Below are positions 15,927-24,140 of a DNA stretch of 64,000 nt, in pieces. The notes under the pieces were generated by a model. The model did not search any database, was not told the origin of the DNA, and worked only from the letters and a program-made list of their open reading frames with translations. The stretch comes from JAZKHT01 sp040385245 (GTDB lineage: Bacteria; Pseudomonadota; Alphaproteobacteria; Rhodobacterales; Rhodobacteraceae): the NCBI GenBank assembly GCA_040385245.1, contig JAZKHT010000003.1, positions 1 to 64,000 of the forward strand. Reading direction: 5' to 3'. A program made the position numbers and the translations under genes. Position 1 is the stretch's first letter; each line of letters starts with the position of its first letter.

Positions 15927-17461
15927 TACCACATATCGCCCGTGCCGGCCTTTTTCGCGGCCACGTATTCGTCCAGTCCCTGCCGGATGCCATCATCCAG
16001 CGCCGGGGCCTCAAACTCCGCCAGACGCTTTTTCCACAGCCGGTTGGCGCGGGTGGCGGCGTCCTCGGACCCTGCCGCTTCCCATTTCTCGAACGGTTCG
16101 TTGTCGGACAGGTCACTGTCCCAGAACGCGGTTTCGTAATGCGCCATGGTGTGCGCGCAGCCGAAAAAGTGGTTGCCGGGGCCAACTTCGGCAAAGGCAT
16201 CGACGGCCAGTTGGTCATCGTCGATCTTGACGCCGTCAAGATAGCTGTGCAGCGCGCCACACAGATCGGCATCCAGCATGAATTTCTCATAGCTCATCGA
16301 CAACAGCCCGTCGAGGAACCCTGCCGAATGCAGGATGAAGTTCGCGCCGCAATGGATGGCTGACAGCATCGACATCGTGCCTTCCATCATCGCCTGCGCG
16401 TCGGGCAGTTTCGATGTGGTGAAATTCCCCGCACAGCGCAGCGGCAGGTTCAGGCGGCGGCACAACTGCCCGATCACCATTGATCCGATCGCAGGTTCCG
16501 GTGTGCCAAAGGTCGGGCTACCGGACCGCAAAGACATCGACGACAGGAAGTTGCCAAAGATCACCGGGGCGCCGGGGCGCTCCAACTGTGTCAGCGCGCA
16601 ACCTGCCATGGTTTCCGCCAGACTTTGCGCGATAGCGCCTGCGTTCGTCACCGGTCCCATCGCACCGCCAAGGATGAACGGCACGATCACCGCCGCCTGA
16701 TTGGCGCGGGCATAGGCGCGCAGGCTGCGGGTCATGGTGCCGTCCCAGACCAGCGGCGAATTCACATTCACGTTGCCGAGTATCACACAGTTATCATTGA
16801 CAAAATCGGACCCGAACACAATCCGCGCCATGTCGATGCTGTCTTCGGCGCGGTCCTCGGCGGTGATCGACCCCATGAACGGGCGGTCCGACAGCGTCAG
16901 GTGCGCCATCACCATATCCAGATGCCGCTTGTTCACCGGAATATCAGTCGGCTCGCAGATCGTGCCGCCCGAATGATGAAAATGTGGCGACGACTGCGCC
17001 AGTTTGATGAAGTTGTGGAAATCCTCCAACGTTCCGAACCGGCGACCCCGGTCAAGGTCCATCACAAAGGGGCTGCCATAGGCGGGGGCAAAGACCACGC
17101 TTTTGCCGCCGATGCGGATGGATTTTTCCGGGTTGCGCGCATGTTGGGTGAATTCGGCAGGGGCGGTTTTCAGCACCTCGCGCAGCAGGCCCGGCTCGAA
17201 CTTGACCAGCAGGCCATCGACATGCGCGCCAGCCCGACGCCAATGGTCCAGCGCGACGGGGTCGTCGCGGAATTCGATGCCGGTTTCGGCAAGGATGCGG
17301 TCGGCGGCGGCCTCGACCTTGATCAGGTTTTCTTCGGACAGGATGTCATAGGTCGGGATGTTGCGGACGATGTAGGGCCGCCCCACACCGCCCCCCTTTT
17401 GCGCGCGCTGTTCCTGCCGGGCCTGACGGCCACGCCCGACCCTGTGCTTGATCTCGTTCAT
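15923..17461 (-). CDS. Trimethylamine methyltransferase family protein (non-pyrrolysine MttB homologue)
   Basis: A 512-residue TIM-barrel protein of the MttB superfamily. Archaeal MttB moves a methyl group from trimethylamine to a corrinoid protein using pyrrolysine. This gene has no in-frame TAG, so it belongs to the non-Pyl branch; MtgB, a glycine betaine methyltransferase, is the best-known example. Family-like segments include RRAGAHVDGLLVKFEPGLL, FAPAYGSPFVMDL, and near the C-terminal third EPAIGSMVIGQLCRRLNLP. No corrinoid-binding (MtbC-like) gene is adjacent. Quaternary amines such as glycine betaine or carnitine are plausible substrates, by inference only. The start at 17461 follows GGGGGG by six bases; an ATG at 17467 is the alternative. 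Confidence 0.87.
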   Translation of the reverse strand: MNEIKHRVGRGRQARQEQRAQKGGGVGRPYIVRNIPTYDILSEENLIKVEAAADRILAETGIEFRDDPVALDHWRRAGAHVDGLLVKFEPGLLREVLKTAPAEFTQHARNPEKSIRIGGKSVVFAPAYGSPFVMDLDRGRRFGTLEDFHNFIKLAQSSPHFHHSGGTICEPTDIPVNKRHLDMVMAHLTLSDRPFMGSITAEDRAEDSIDMARIVFGSDFVNDNCVILGNVNVNSPLVWDGTMTRSLRAYARANQAAVIVPFILGGAMGPVTNAGAIAQSLAETMAGCALTQLERPGAPVIFGNFLSSMSLRSGSPTFGTPEPAIGSMVIGQLCRRLNLPLRCAGNFTTSKLPDAQAMMEGTMSMLSAIHCGANFILHSAGFLDGLLSMSYEKFMLDADLCGALHSYLDGVKIDDDQLAVDAFAEVGPGNHFFGCAHTMAHYETAFWDSDLSDNEPFEKWEAAGSEDAATRANRLWKKRLAEFEAPALDDGIRQGLDEYVAAKKAGTGDMWY

Positions 17462-17554
17462 GGCCATCCCCCCAAAATGCGTCGCTTTTCCCCAGAAAGC
17501 GCCGCTTTCAGGCGGGGGTCAGCGACAGGGGCGACCCCTGAATGTCTGTTATCG

Positions 17555-19183
17555 TCAGGTCACCACATCGGGGGCGGTGCGGCCGGTGAATTCGCCGATG
17601 CGCGCGATGTCATGCGCGGCGGCGATCACCGGGGCCAAGGCCTGCTGCGGATCAAGGTCCAGCCCGTCCGGCCCCGGCGCGTAGCGTTCCAGATAGACGC
17701 GCAAGGTGGCCCCTTCGGTCCCCGTGCCCGACAGGCGCAGAACGATGCGACTGCCGTCCTCGAACAGGATGCGCACCCCCTGATTGGTGCTGACCGATCC
17801 ATCCACCGGATCGGTGTAGGAAAAGTCATCCGCCGAGGCGATGACCATGCCCTGCACCGATTGCCCCGGCAACGTGGCAAGACGGTCCCGCAGGGCGGCG
17901 ATCATCGCGTCGGCCTTGTCGGTCGGCAGCGCCTCGAAATCATGGCGGCTATAGTAGTTGCGCCCAAACCGCGCCCAATGCGCGGCCAGAATGTCCACAA
18001 CCGACTCCTGCCGTGCCGCCAGTATGTTCAGCCACAACAGAACCGCCCAAAGACCGTCCTTTTCGCGCACATGGTCGGATCCGGTGCCAAAGCTTTCTTC
18101 GCCGCAGATCGTGACGCGGCCCGCATCCAGCAGATTGCCGAAGAATTTCCAGCCCGTCGGGGTTTCATAGCAGGCAATCCCCAGCGCGGCGGCCACCCGG
18201 TCGGCGGCAGCGGATGTGGGCATTGACCGCGCCACACCCTTCAGCCCCGCCTTGTACCCCGGGGCCAGATGCGCATTCGCCGCCAACACCGCCAGACTGT
18301 CTGAAGGCGAGACATAGATCCCCCGCCCGACCACCATGTTGCGATCCCCGTCGCCATCGCTGGCGGCGCCGAAATCGGGGGCGTTATCCCCGAACATCTC
18401 GTCCATCAGGGCCTTGGCCCAGGTGGGGTTCGGGTCGGGGTGCATCCCGCCGAAATCGGGCAAGGGTGTGCCGTTGATTACGGTGCCCGGTGCAGCACCG
18501 AGACGGTTTTCCAGAATCTCAACCCCGTAAGGGCCGGTCACGGCGCACATCGCATCGAACCGCATCCGAAACCCGCCCGCAAACATCCCGCGGATGGCGG
18601 GGAAATCGAACAGCGTTTCCATCAGCGCAGCATAATCGCTGACCGGGTCCACCACATCGACGATCATGTCGCCCATCCGGTGCCGACCAATGGCGGACAG
18701 ATCGATGTCATGGGTTTCCATGATCTTGTAATCGCTCAGCGCCTGCGTGCGGGCATACATCGCCTCGGTCACCGCTTCGGGGGCGGGGCCGCCGTTGGGC
18801 ATGTTGAACTTGACGCCGAAATCTTCGGTCGGGCCGCCGGGGTTGTGGCTGGCCGACATGATGATGCCGCCGTCGGTCTTGTGCAGGCGGATCAGATGGC
18901 TGGCCGCAGGGGTGGACAGCACCGCCCCCTGCCCCACGATCACCCGCGCAGCCCCATTGGCGGCGGCCATGCGCAGGATCACCTGCGCCGCGCGATCGTT
19001 GAAATAGCGCCCGTCGCCGCCCAGAACAAAGGTGCGTCCCCGGGCATCGGCGACATCCAGGATCGCCTGCACAAAGTTTTCAAGGTAATGGTGCCCCATG
19101 AACACCGGGGTCTTCTTGCGCAGACCCGATGTGCCGGGCTTTTGCCCCGGAATCGGCGTGGTCGGAACGCTGCGGATGGTCAT
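17555..19183 (-). CDS. pgm: Phosphoglucomutase (alpha-D-glucose phosphate-specific)
   Basis: Interconverts glucose 1-phosphate and glucose 6-phosphate, joining glycogen to pgi/zwf. At 542 residues it matches bacterial Pgm. The catalytic phosphoserine is Ser112 in SASHNPGG. The magnesium site is DGDGDR at 276-281. The sugar-binding loop GEESFGTGSDHVREKDG is at about 361-377, and the C-terminal phosphate-binding loop reads RLSGTGTEGATLR. It is the last gene of the glycogen operon, and its ATG overlaps the glgX stop (ATGA). Placing pgm inside the operon lets storage and retrieval be controlled together. Confidence 0.96.
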   Translation of the reverse strand: MTIRSVPTTPIPGQKPGTSGLRKKTPVFMGHHYLENFVQAILDVADARGRTFVLGGDGRYFNDRAAQVILRMAAANGAARVIVGQGAVLSTPAASHLIRLHKTDGGIIMSASHNPGGPTEDFGVKFNMPNGGPAPEAVTEAMYARTQALSDYKIMETHDIDLSAIGRHRMGDMIVDVVDPVSDYAALMETLFDFPAIRGMFAGGFRMRFDAMCAVTGPYGVEILENRLGAAPGTVINGTPLPDFGGMHPDPNPTWAKALMDEMFGDNAPDFGAASDGDGDRNMVVGRGIYVSPSDSLAVLAANAHLAPGYKAGLKGVARSMPTSAAADRVAAALGIACYETPTGWKFFGNLLDAGRVTICGEESFGTGSDHVREKDGLWAVLLWLNILAARQESVVDILAAHWARFGRNYYSRHDFEALPTDKADAMIAALRDRLATLPGQSVQGMVIASADDFSYTDPVDGSVSTNQGVRILFEDGSRIVLRLSGTGTEGATLRVYLERYAPGPDGLDLDPQQALAPVIAAAHDIARIGEFTGRTAPDVVT

Positions 19184-21318
19184 GGTTTTCCTCCCTTTGG
19201 TCTGGCCGGGATTGCCGCGGCGGACCGGAACAGCAAGACGGATTGTGCAGGGGCAACGGTTTGGGCAGGGCTAGGGCCGGCTGCTGCATCGGGGCGCGCG
19301 GTATCCAGCAGCAAGTCCCAGGCCGGTGCGGTGTCAGGCAGGGTCAAGGTCATCTCTGGCCCGCCGTTGAACACGACGAACATCGCACCCATGCCGTCTT
19401 CGGTGCCTTCGGCGGACAGGCGCAGTTCCGCCCCCAGACAGCGGAACGCCGGATCGTGCCAATCCTCGGGCCGGGGGGTTGCGCCATCGGCACGCCGCCA
19501 CGCCACATCGGGCAAGCCATCCAGCGCCCGCGCGCGGGAATGCAGAAACCGCCGCTGGCGCAACACGGGATAGGCCTTGCGCAACGCGGTCAGCCGCCCG
19601 ACAAAGCGCGCAAGGCTTGCGTCGCCCTTTGCCCAGTCGATCCACGTCACCTCGTTGTCCTGCGCATAGGCATTGTTGTTGCCGCCCTGCGTGTGGCCGA
19701 TCTCGTCCCCCGCCAGCAGCATCGGCACCCCTTGGGAAAACAGCAGCGTTGCCAGCAGGTTGCGCTTGCGCTGGTCGCGGGCGGCACGGATCGCGGGATC
19801 GGTGGTCGGCCCTTCGACCCCCAGATTGTCGGAATGGTTTTCGTGATGGCCGTCGCGGTTTTCCTCGCCATTGGCGAAGTTCCGCTTCAGCGTATAGCTG
19901 ACCAGATCTTCCAGCGTGAAACCGTCATGCGCGGTGACGAAATTCACCGATGATGTTGCGGCCCGCCCCGCGTGGTCAAAGCGTTCGGCCGACCCCAGCA
20001 CGCGCTTGGCCAGATCGGAGGTCATGCCCGCATCGCCGCGCCAGAACCGGCGCACGCCGTCGCGGAACCGGTCGTTCCACTCCAGAAACGGATGTGGATA
20101 TGACCCAAGCTGATAGCCGCCCGGCCCGATGTCCCAGGGTTCGGCAATCAGCTTGACCCGGCTTAGAACCGGGTCTTGCCGGATCGCATCGAAAAAGCCG
20201 CCGTTCGCGTCAAATCCATGCGCCTCGCGGCCCAGGACGGTGGCAAGATCAAAGCGGAACCCGTCGATGTGATAGGTTTCCACCCAATAGCGCAACGAAT
20301 CCAGCACCATGCGCAACACCATCGGATGTGTCAGGTTCAGCGTGTTGCCGGTGCCGGTGTCGTTCACATAATGCCGCCCCCCATGCAGCAGGCGGTAATA
20401 GCTGGCATTGTCAAAGCCGCGATGCGACAGCATCGGCCCGAATTCATCACCCTCGCCCGTGTGGTTATAGACTACGTCCAGTATGACCTCGAGCCCGGCC
20501 GCATGCAGGCGGCGCACCATCGACTGCAATTCCACCACACCGTGGCGGGTCTGATAGCGGGGTTCGGGCGCGAAAAAGCCGATAGTCTGATAGCCCCAAT
20601 GGTTGCGCAAGCCCTTTGCCACCAGAAAACGTTCATCGACAAAGGCCTGCACCGGCAGCAGTTCGACCGACGTTACGCCCAGCTTCACCAGATGGTCGAT
20701 CACCGGTTCGGACGCCAGCCCCAGATAACTGCCTCGCAGGCCCTTTTCCACGCCCGGATGCAGCATCGTCAGGCTTTTGACATGCGCCTCGTAGATAACG
20801 GTGTCGGTCAGCGGCACACGCGGCGGGGCATCCTTGCCCCAGACAAAGGACGGGGCCACGACAACCGATTTCGGCACGGCAAAGGCGCTGTCGCGGGTGT
20901 CAAACGACAGATCGGCGCGCGGGCTGCCCACCTTGTGCGCCATCAGCGCATCCGACCAGCGCAACCGCCCCTCAAGCGCGCGGGCGTAGGGGTCGATCAG
21001 CAGTTTGTTCGGGTTGAAACGGTGCCCCTGTTCGGGCGTATACGGCCCGTGCACGCGATAGCCATAAAGCGCCCCCGGCATCAGCCCGCCGACATGGATG
21101 TGCCAGACATCGCCATCACGTTCCACAAGCGGCAGGCGGGCCAGTTCCTTGCGCCCGTCGGGGGAAAACAGGCACAGCTCCACCTTCTCGGCATGGGCGG
21201 AAAAGACGGCGAAATTGACGCCTTCGCCGTCAAAGCTGGCCCCCATCGGCCAGGGCCGCCCCGGCCCGGTCGCGTGGCCTTGCAGGCGTGCCGGAACGCT
21301 TGCCGTCTGCGCGATCAC
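19180..21318 (-). CDS. glgX: Glycogen debranching enzyme GlgX
   Basis: Hydrolyses the alpha-1,6 linkages of short stubs left by glycogen phosphorylase. The 712-residue protein has an N-terminal CBM48 domain (PMGASFDGEGVNFAVFSAHAEKVELCLF) and a GH13 barrel. The barrel shows DVVYNHTGEGDEFGP, the nucleophile region GFRFDLATVLGRE, the acid/base region IAEPWDIGPGGYQ, and FVTAHDGFTLEDLVSY. A small C-terminal beta domain follows. It overlaps glgA upstream and pgm downstream by four bases each, so all three are translationally coupled. Isoamylase/TreX-type specificity is an alternative, but the operon context supports GlgX. Confidence 0.95.
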   Translation of the reverse strand: MIAQTASVPARLQGHATGPGRPWPMGASFDGEGVNFAVFSAHAEKVELCLFSPDGRKELARLPLVERDGDVWHIHVGGLMPGALYGYRVHGPYTPEQGHRFNPNKLLIDPYARALEGRLRWSDALMAHKVGSPRADLSFDTRDSAFAVPKSVVVAPSFVWGKDAPPRVPLTDTVIYEAHVKSLTMLHPGVEKGLRGSYLGLASEPVIDHLVKLGVTSVELLPVQAFVDERFLVAKGLRNHWGYQTIGFFAPEPRYQTRHGVVELQSMVRRLHAAGLEVILDVVYNHTGEGDEFGPMLSHRGFDNASYYRLLHGGRHYVNDTGTGNTLNLTHPMVLRMVLDSLRYWVETYHIDGFRFDLATVLGREAHGFDANGGFFDAIRQDPVLSRVKLIAEPWDIGPGGYQLGSYPHPFLEWNDRFRDGVRRFWRGDAGMTSDLAKRVLGSAERFDHAGRAATSSVNFVTAHDGFTLEDLVSYTLKRNFANGEENRDGHHENHSDNLGVEGPTTDPAIRAARDQRKRNLLATLLFSQGVPMLLAGDEIGHTQGGNNNAYAQDNEVTWIDWAKGDASLARFVGRLTALRKAYPVLRQRRFLHSRARALDGLPDVAWRRADGATPRPEDWHDPAFRCLGAELRLSAEGTEDGMGAMFVVFNGGPEMTLTLPDTAPAWDLLLDTARPDAAAGPSPAQTVAPAQSVLLFRSAAAIPARPKGGKP

Positions 21319-22748
21319 GCCGTCAGCCCGTCATACAGCGCGGCATAGGCCGATGCCGACGCCTCCCACCCGACGGGGTGGTGCATCGCGTTCGACTGCA
21401 CCCGCGCCCAGGCAGGCGTGTCTGCATACAGGTCCAGCAATTGCCGCAGCGCCTGCGCCAAGGCAATCGCATCGGTCGGATGAAAGCTGATCCCCGTCGC
21501 AACCCCGGCGGCAAGTGCGGCGGGCGAGGCGTGGATGACCGTATCAGCCAACCCCCCCACTGCCGCCACCACGGGCACCGTGCCATAGCGCAGACCATAC
21601 ATCTGCGTCAGGCCACAAGGTTCGAACCGTGACGGCACCAGAACGGCATCGCCGCCCGCAAACATGCGGTGGCTTAACGCCTCGTCATAGCCGATCTTCA
21701 CCGCAACCTTGCCCGGAAACCGGGTCTGAAGCGCCTGCATCGCCGCCTCAAGCGCCGGATCGCCCGTGCCCAGCACCAGCAGACCGCCGCCATGCGCCAC
21801 GAAATCGGGCACCACGGTGGGCAGAAGATCGATGCCCTTCTGATCGGTCAACCGGCTGACGACGATGGCAATCGGCCCCCCCGGAACCGACACGCCGAAT
21901 TCTGCGCACAAGGCGGCGCGGTTCACGGCCTTGCCCTTCATCGCGCGGGCAGAATAGGGCACAGGCTCTGCCCCCGGTGACCAGACGGCGGTGTCGACGC
22001 CGTTCAGGATGCCGCTGACCTGGCCCGCGCGGGCACTGATCACCCCTTGAAGGCCCATGCCGTATTCGGGGCGCATCAACTCGGTCGCATAGCTGGGCGA
22101 CACGGTGGTAATGCGGTCGGCCGTCACCAACCCGGCCTTCAGGCTGGACAACCCGCCGTAATATTCCAGTGCTTGCGCATGAAACGCCTCGGCGGGCAGG
22201 CGCAACAGGTTCAGTTGCACAGCGGGGGCCCAGCCCTGAAAGGCGATGTTGTGCACGGTAATCACCGACCCCACCCCGCCCGATCCGCCATAGACCAGAT
22301 AGGCCGGCGCGAACCCCGCCTGCCAGTCATGCGCGTGCAGGACATCCGGCTTCCAGTCGGCAAGCCCTTCGCGGGCGATGCGCGCGCCCACCCAGGACAG
22401 GGCCGCAAAGCGCTGCGCATTGTCGGGCCAATCGCCGCCGGGGCCGGAATACGGACCCCCCTCACGGTCAAAAAGATGCGGCGCGTCCAGCAGCAGCAGC
22501 GACACGCCGTCCACCACGCCCGCATGAACCACGCCGGTTCCGCCCCACAGATCCTCTTCACGCCAGACAACGGGCCAGTCGGCAAGTCGCGCCCGCAGCG
22601 ACCGGTAGGCAGGCATCAGCACCCGCATGTCCCAGCCCTGACCAGCCAACGCCACGGGCAGCGCGCCGACCACATCGGCCAGACCGCCAGTCTTGATCAG
22701 CGGCACGCATTCCGATGCCACCGACAGCACCCGCCTCCTGATCTGCAT
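21315..22748 (-). CDS. glgA: Glycogen synthase (ADP-glucose, GT5)
   Basis: Extends alpha-1,4-glucan using ADP-glucose. It has 477 residues, the normal length for bacterial GlgA. The N-terminal ADP-glucose loop KTGGLADVVGALP is at residues 19-31, HDWQAGFAP lies in the middle, and the C-terminal GT-B catalytic segment PSRFEPCGLTQMYGLRYGT follows. The start at 22748 is chosen because AGGGGA lies just upstream; an ATG at 22766 falls inside the GGATATTT element. It follows glgC after an 83-bp spacer containing a GC hairpin, and overlaps glgX by four bases. Confidence 0.95.
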   Translation of the reverse strand: MQIRRRVLSVASECVPLIKTGGLADVVGALPVALAGQGWDMRVLMPAYRSLRARLADWPVVWREEDLWGGTGVVHAGVVDGVSLLLLDAPHLFDREGGPYSGPGGDWPDNAQRFAALSWVGARIAREGLADWKPDVLHAHDWQAGFAPAYLVYGGSGGVGSVITVHNIAFQGWAPAVQLNLLRLPAEAFHAQALEYYGGLSSLKAGLVTADRITTVSPSYATELMRPEYGMGLQGVISARAGQVSGILNGVDTAVWSPGAEPVPYSARAMKGKAVNRAALCAEFGVSVPGGPIAIVVSRLTDQKGIDLLPTVVPDFVAHGGGLLVLGTGDPALEAAMQALQTRFPGKVAVKIGYDEALSHRMFAGGDAVLVPSRFEPCGLTQMYGLRYGTVPVVAAVGGLADTVIHASPAALAAGVATGISFHPTDAIALAQALRQLLDLYADTPAWARVQSNAMHHPVGWEASASAYAALYDGLTA

Positions 22749-22761
22749 TGCCGTCCCCTGT

Positions 22762-22813
22762 TTCATTCTGGTCCCAAATATCCCACGGGGGCCCGGGGGG
22801 CATGACCCCCCGG
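22762..22813 (-). repeat. GC-hairpin plus GGATATTT element, copy 2 (glgC-glgA spacer)
   Basis: Read on the minus strand: an 8-bp CCGGGGGG/CCCCCCGG hairpin (22813-22793), then GCCCCCGTGGGATATTTGGG and an A-rich tail. It fills the spacer between the glgC stop and the glgA start, so it is transcribed within the operon and could lower expression of downstream genes or stabilise an upstream mRNA end. Confidence 0.75.
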
Positions 22814-22831
22814 TGCCTGACCCGACAGCCC

Positions 22832-24103
22832 TCAGGACACCGCCCGCGCGCGCGCGTCAAGCATGTCCTGCGTGATCAGCACGATCCCCGACTCGGTCCT
22901 GCGGAACCACTTTTCATCCATTTCCGGGTCTTGTCCCACCACCAGCCCTTCAGGGATGATGACGCCCCGGTCAATGACGCAGTTCCTCAACTCTGCCTTG
23001 CGGTTGACGATGACCTGCGGCAGCGCCACCACATGTTCCAGCGCGCTGAAGGAATGGGTGCGCACGCCGGTGAACAGCAGGGAATTGCGCACCTCGGAGC
23101 CTGACACAATGCAATCGCCCGACACCAGCGACGACACCGCCATGCCGCGCCGCCCGTCCTCGTCATGGATGAACTTTGCGGGCGGCACGATCTCGGCATA
23201 GGTCCAGATTGGCCAGGCGTTGTCATAAAGATCGAGCTTCGGCACGAAATCGGTCAGGTCGATGTTGGCCTGCCAAAAGGCGTCGATCGTGCCGACATCG
23301 CGCCAGTAGGGTTCCGTTTCCAACCCGCTTTTCACGCAGGATTCGCTGAACTTGTGCGCCATCGCCTTGCCGTTCCTGACGATGTCGGGGATCAGGTCGT
23401 TGCCAAAATCGTGGCTGGAATTCGGGTCTTCCATGTCGCGGATCAGCAGGTCGCGCAGGAAATCCCAATTGAAGACATAGATCCCCATCGACGCCAGCGC
23501 GTGATCGGGGTCGCCCGGCATGGCGGGCGGATTGGCGGGTTTTTCCAGAAAATCGGTGATCCGGCCGGTGGCATCGACGTGCATGACGCCAAAGGCCACA
23601 GCCTCCATCCGGGGGACGGTCAGACAGCCGATGGTTACATCGGCCCCGGCGGCCACATGCTGTTGCAGCATGATTTCGTAATCCATCTTGTAGATATGGT
23701 CGCCCGCCAGCACGACCACATATTTGACGCCGTAGCTGTCAACGATGTCGATGTTCTGCGCCACGGCATCGGCGGTGCCCAGATACCATTTGCTTTCGCT
23801 GACACGCTGGCTGGCGGGCAGGATGTCCAGATACTCGTTCCGTTCCGCCCGGAAGAACCCCCATCCCCGCTGCATGTGCCGGATCAGGCTGTGGGCCTTG
23901 TATTGCGTGGCGATCGCCATCTTGCGGATGCCCGAGTTCAGGGCATTGGACAGGGCAAAGTCGATGATCCGCGTCTTGCCGCCGAAATAGACAGCAGGCT
24001 TGGCCCGCCGGTCGGTCAGTTCCTTCAGGCGGCTTCCCCGCCCGCCCGCCAGCACAAAGGCCATTGCCTGGGTCGACAGCCGGGCATTGGGTTTAGGTTG
24101 CAT
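22832..24103 (-). CDS. glgC: Glucose-1-phosphate adenylyltransferase (ADP-glucose pyrophosphorylase)
   Basis: Makes ADP-glucose from glucose 1-phosphate and ATP, the committed and allosterically controlled step of glycogen synthesis. It has 423 residues. The N-terminal nucleotidyltransferase domain shows AFVLAGGRGSRLKELTDRRAKPAV (about 15-38), the central part VVVLAGDHIYKMDYE, and the substrate region FLEKPANPP. The C-terminal left-handed beta-helix holds SGSEVRNSLLF. The start at 24103 is supported by GGAGGGG a few bases upstream; a long in-frame extension to 24265 overlaps glgB and has no good start. It lies 37 bp after glgB. Confidence 0.96.
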   Translation of the reverse strand: MQPKPNARLSTQAMAFVLAGGRGSRLKELTDRRAKPAVYFGGKTRIIDFALSNALNSGIRKMAIATQYKAHSLIRHMQRGWGFFRAERNEYLDILPASQRVSESKWYLGTADAVAQNIDIVDSYGVKYVVVLAGDHIYKMDYEIMLQQHVAAGADVTIGCLTVPRMEAVAFGVMHVDATGRITDFLEKPANPPAMPGDPDHALASMGIYVFNWDFLRDLLIRDMEDPNSSHDFGNDLIPDIVRNGKAMAHKFSESCVKSGLETEPYWRDVGTIDAFWQANIDLTDFVPKLDLYDNAWPIWTYAEIVPPAKFIHDEDGRRGMAVSSLVSGDCIVSGSEVRNSLLFTGVRTHSFSALEHVVALPQVIVNRKAELRNCVIDRGVIIPEGLVVGQDPEMDEKWFRRTESGIVLITQDMLDARARAVS

Positions 24104-24140
24104 CGTCCCCTCCCTTTCGCGGGTTTTTCCCGTCAGATGT

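Noticed and set aside
15923..17461. Pyrrolysine-type MttB
   Set aside because: There is no in-frame TAG, and no pyl genes are in the window.
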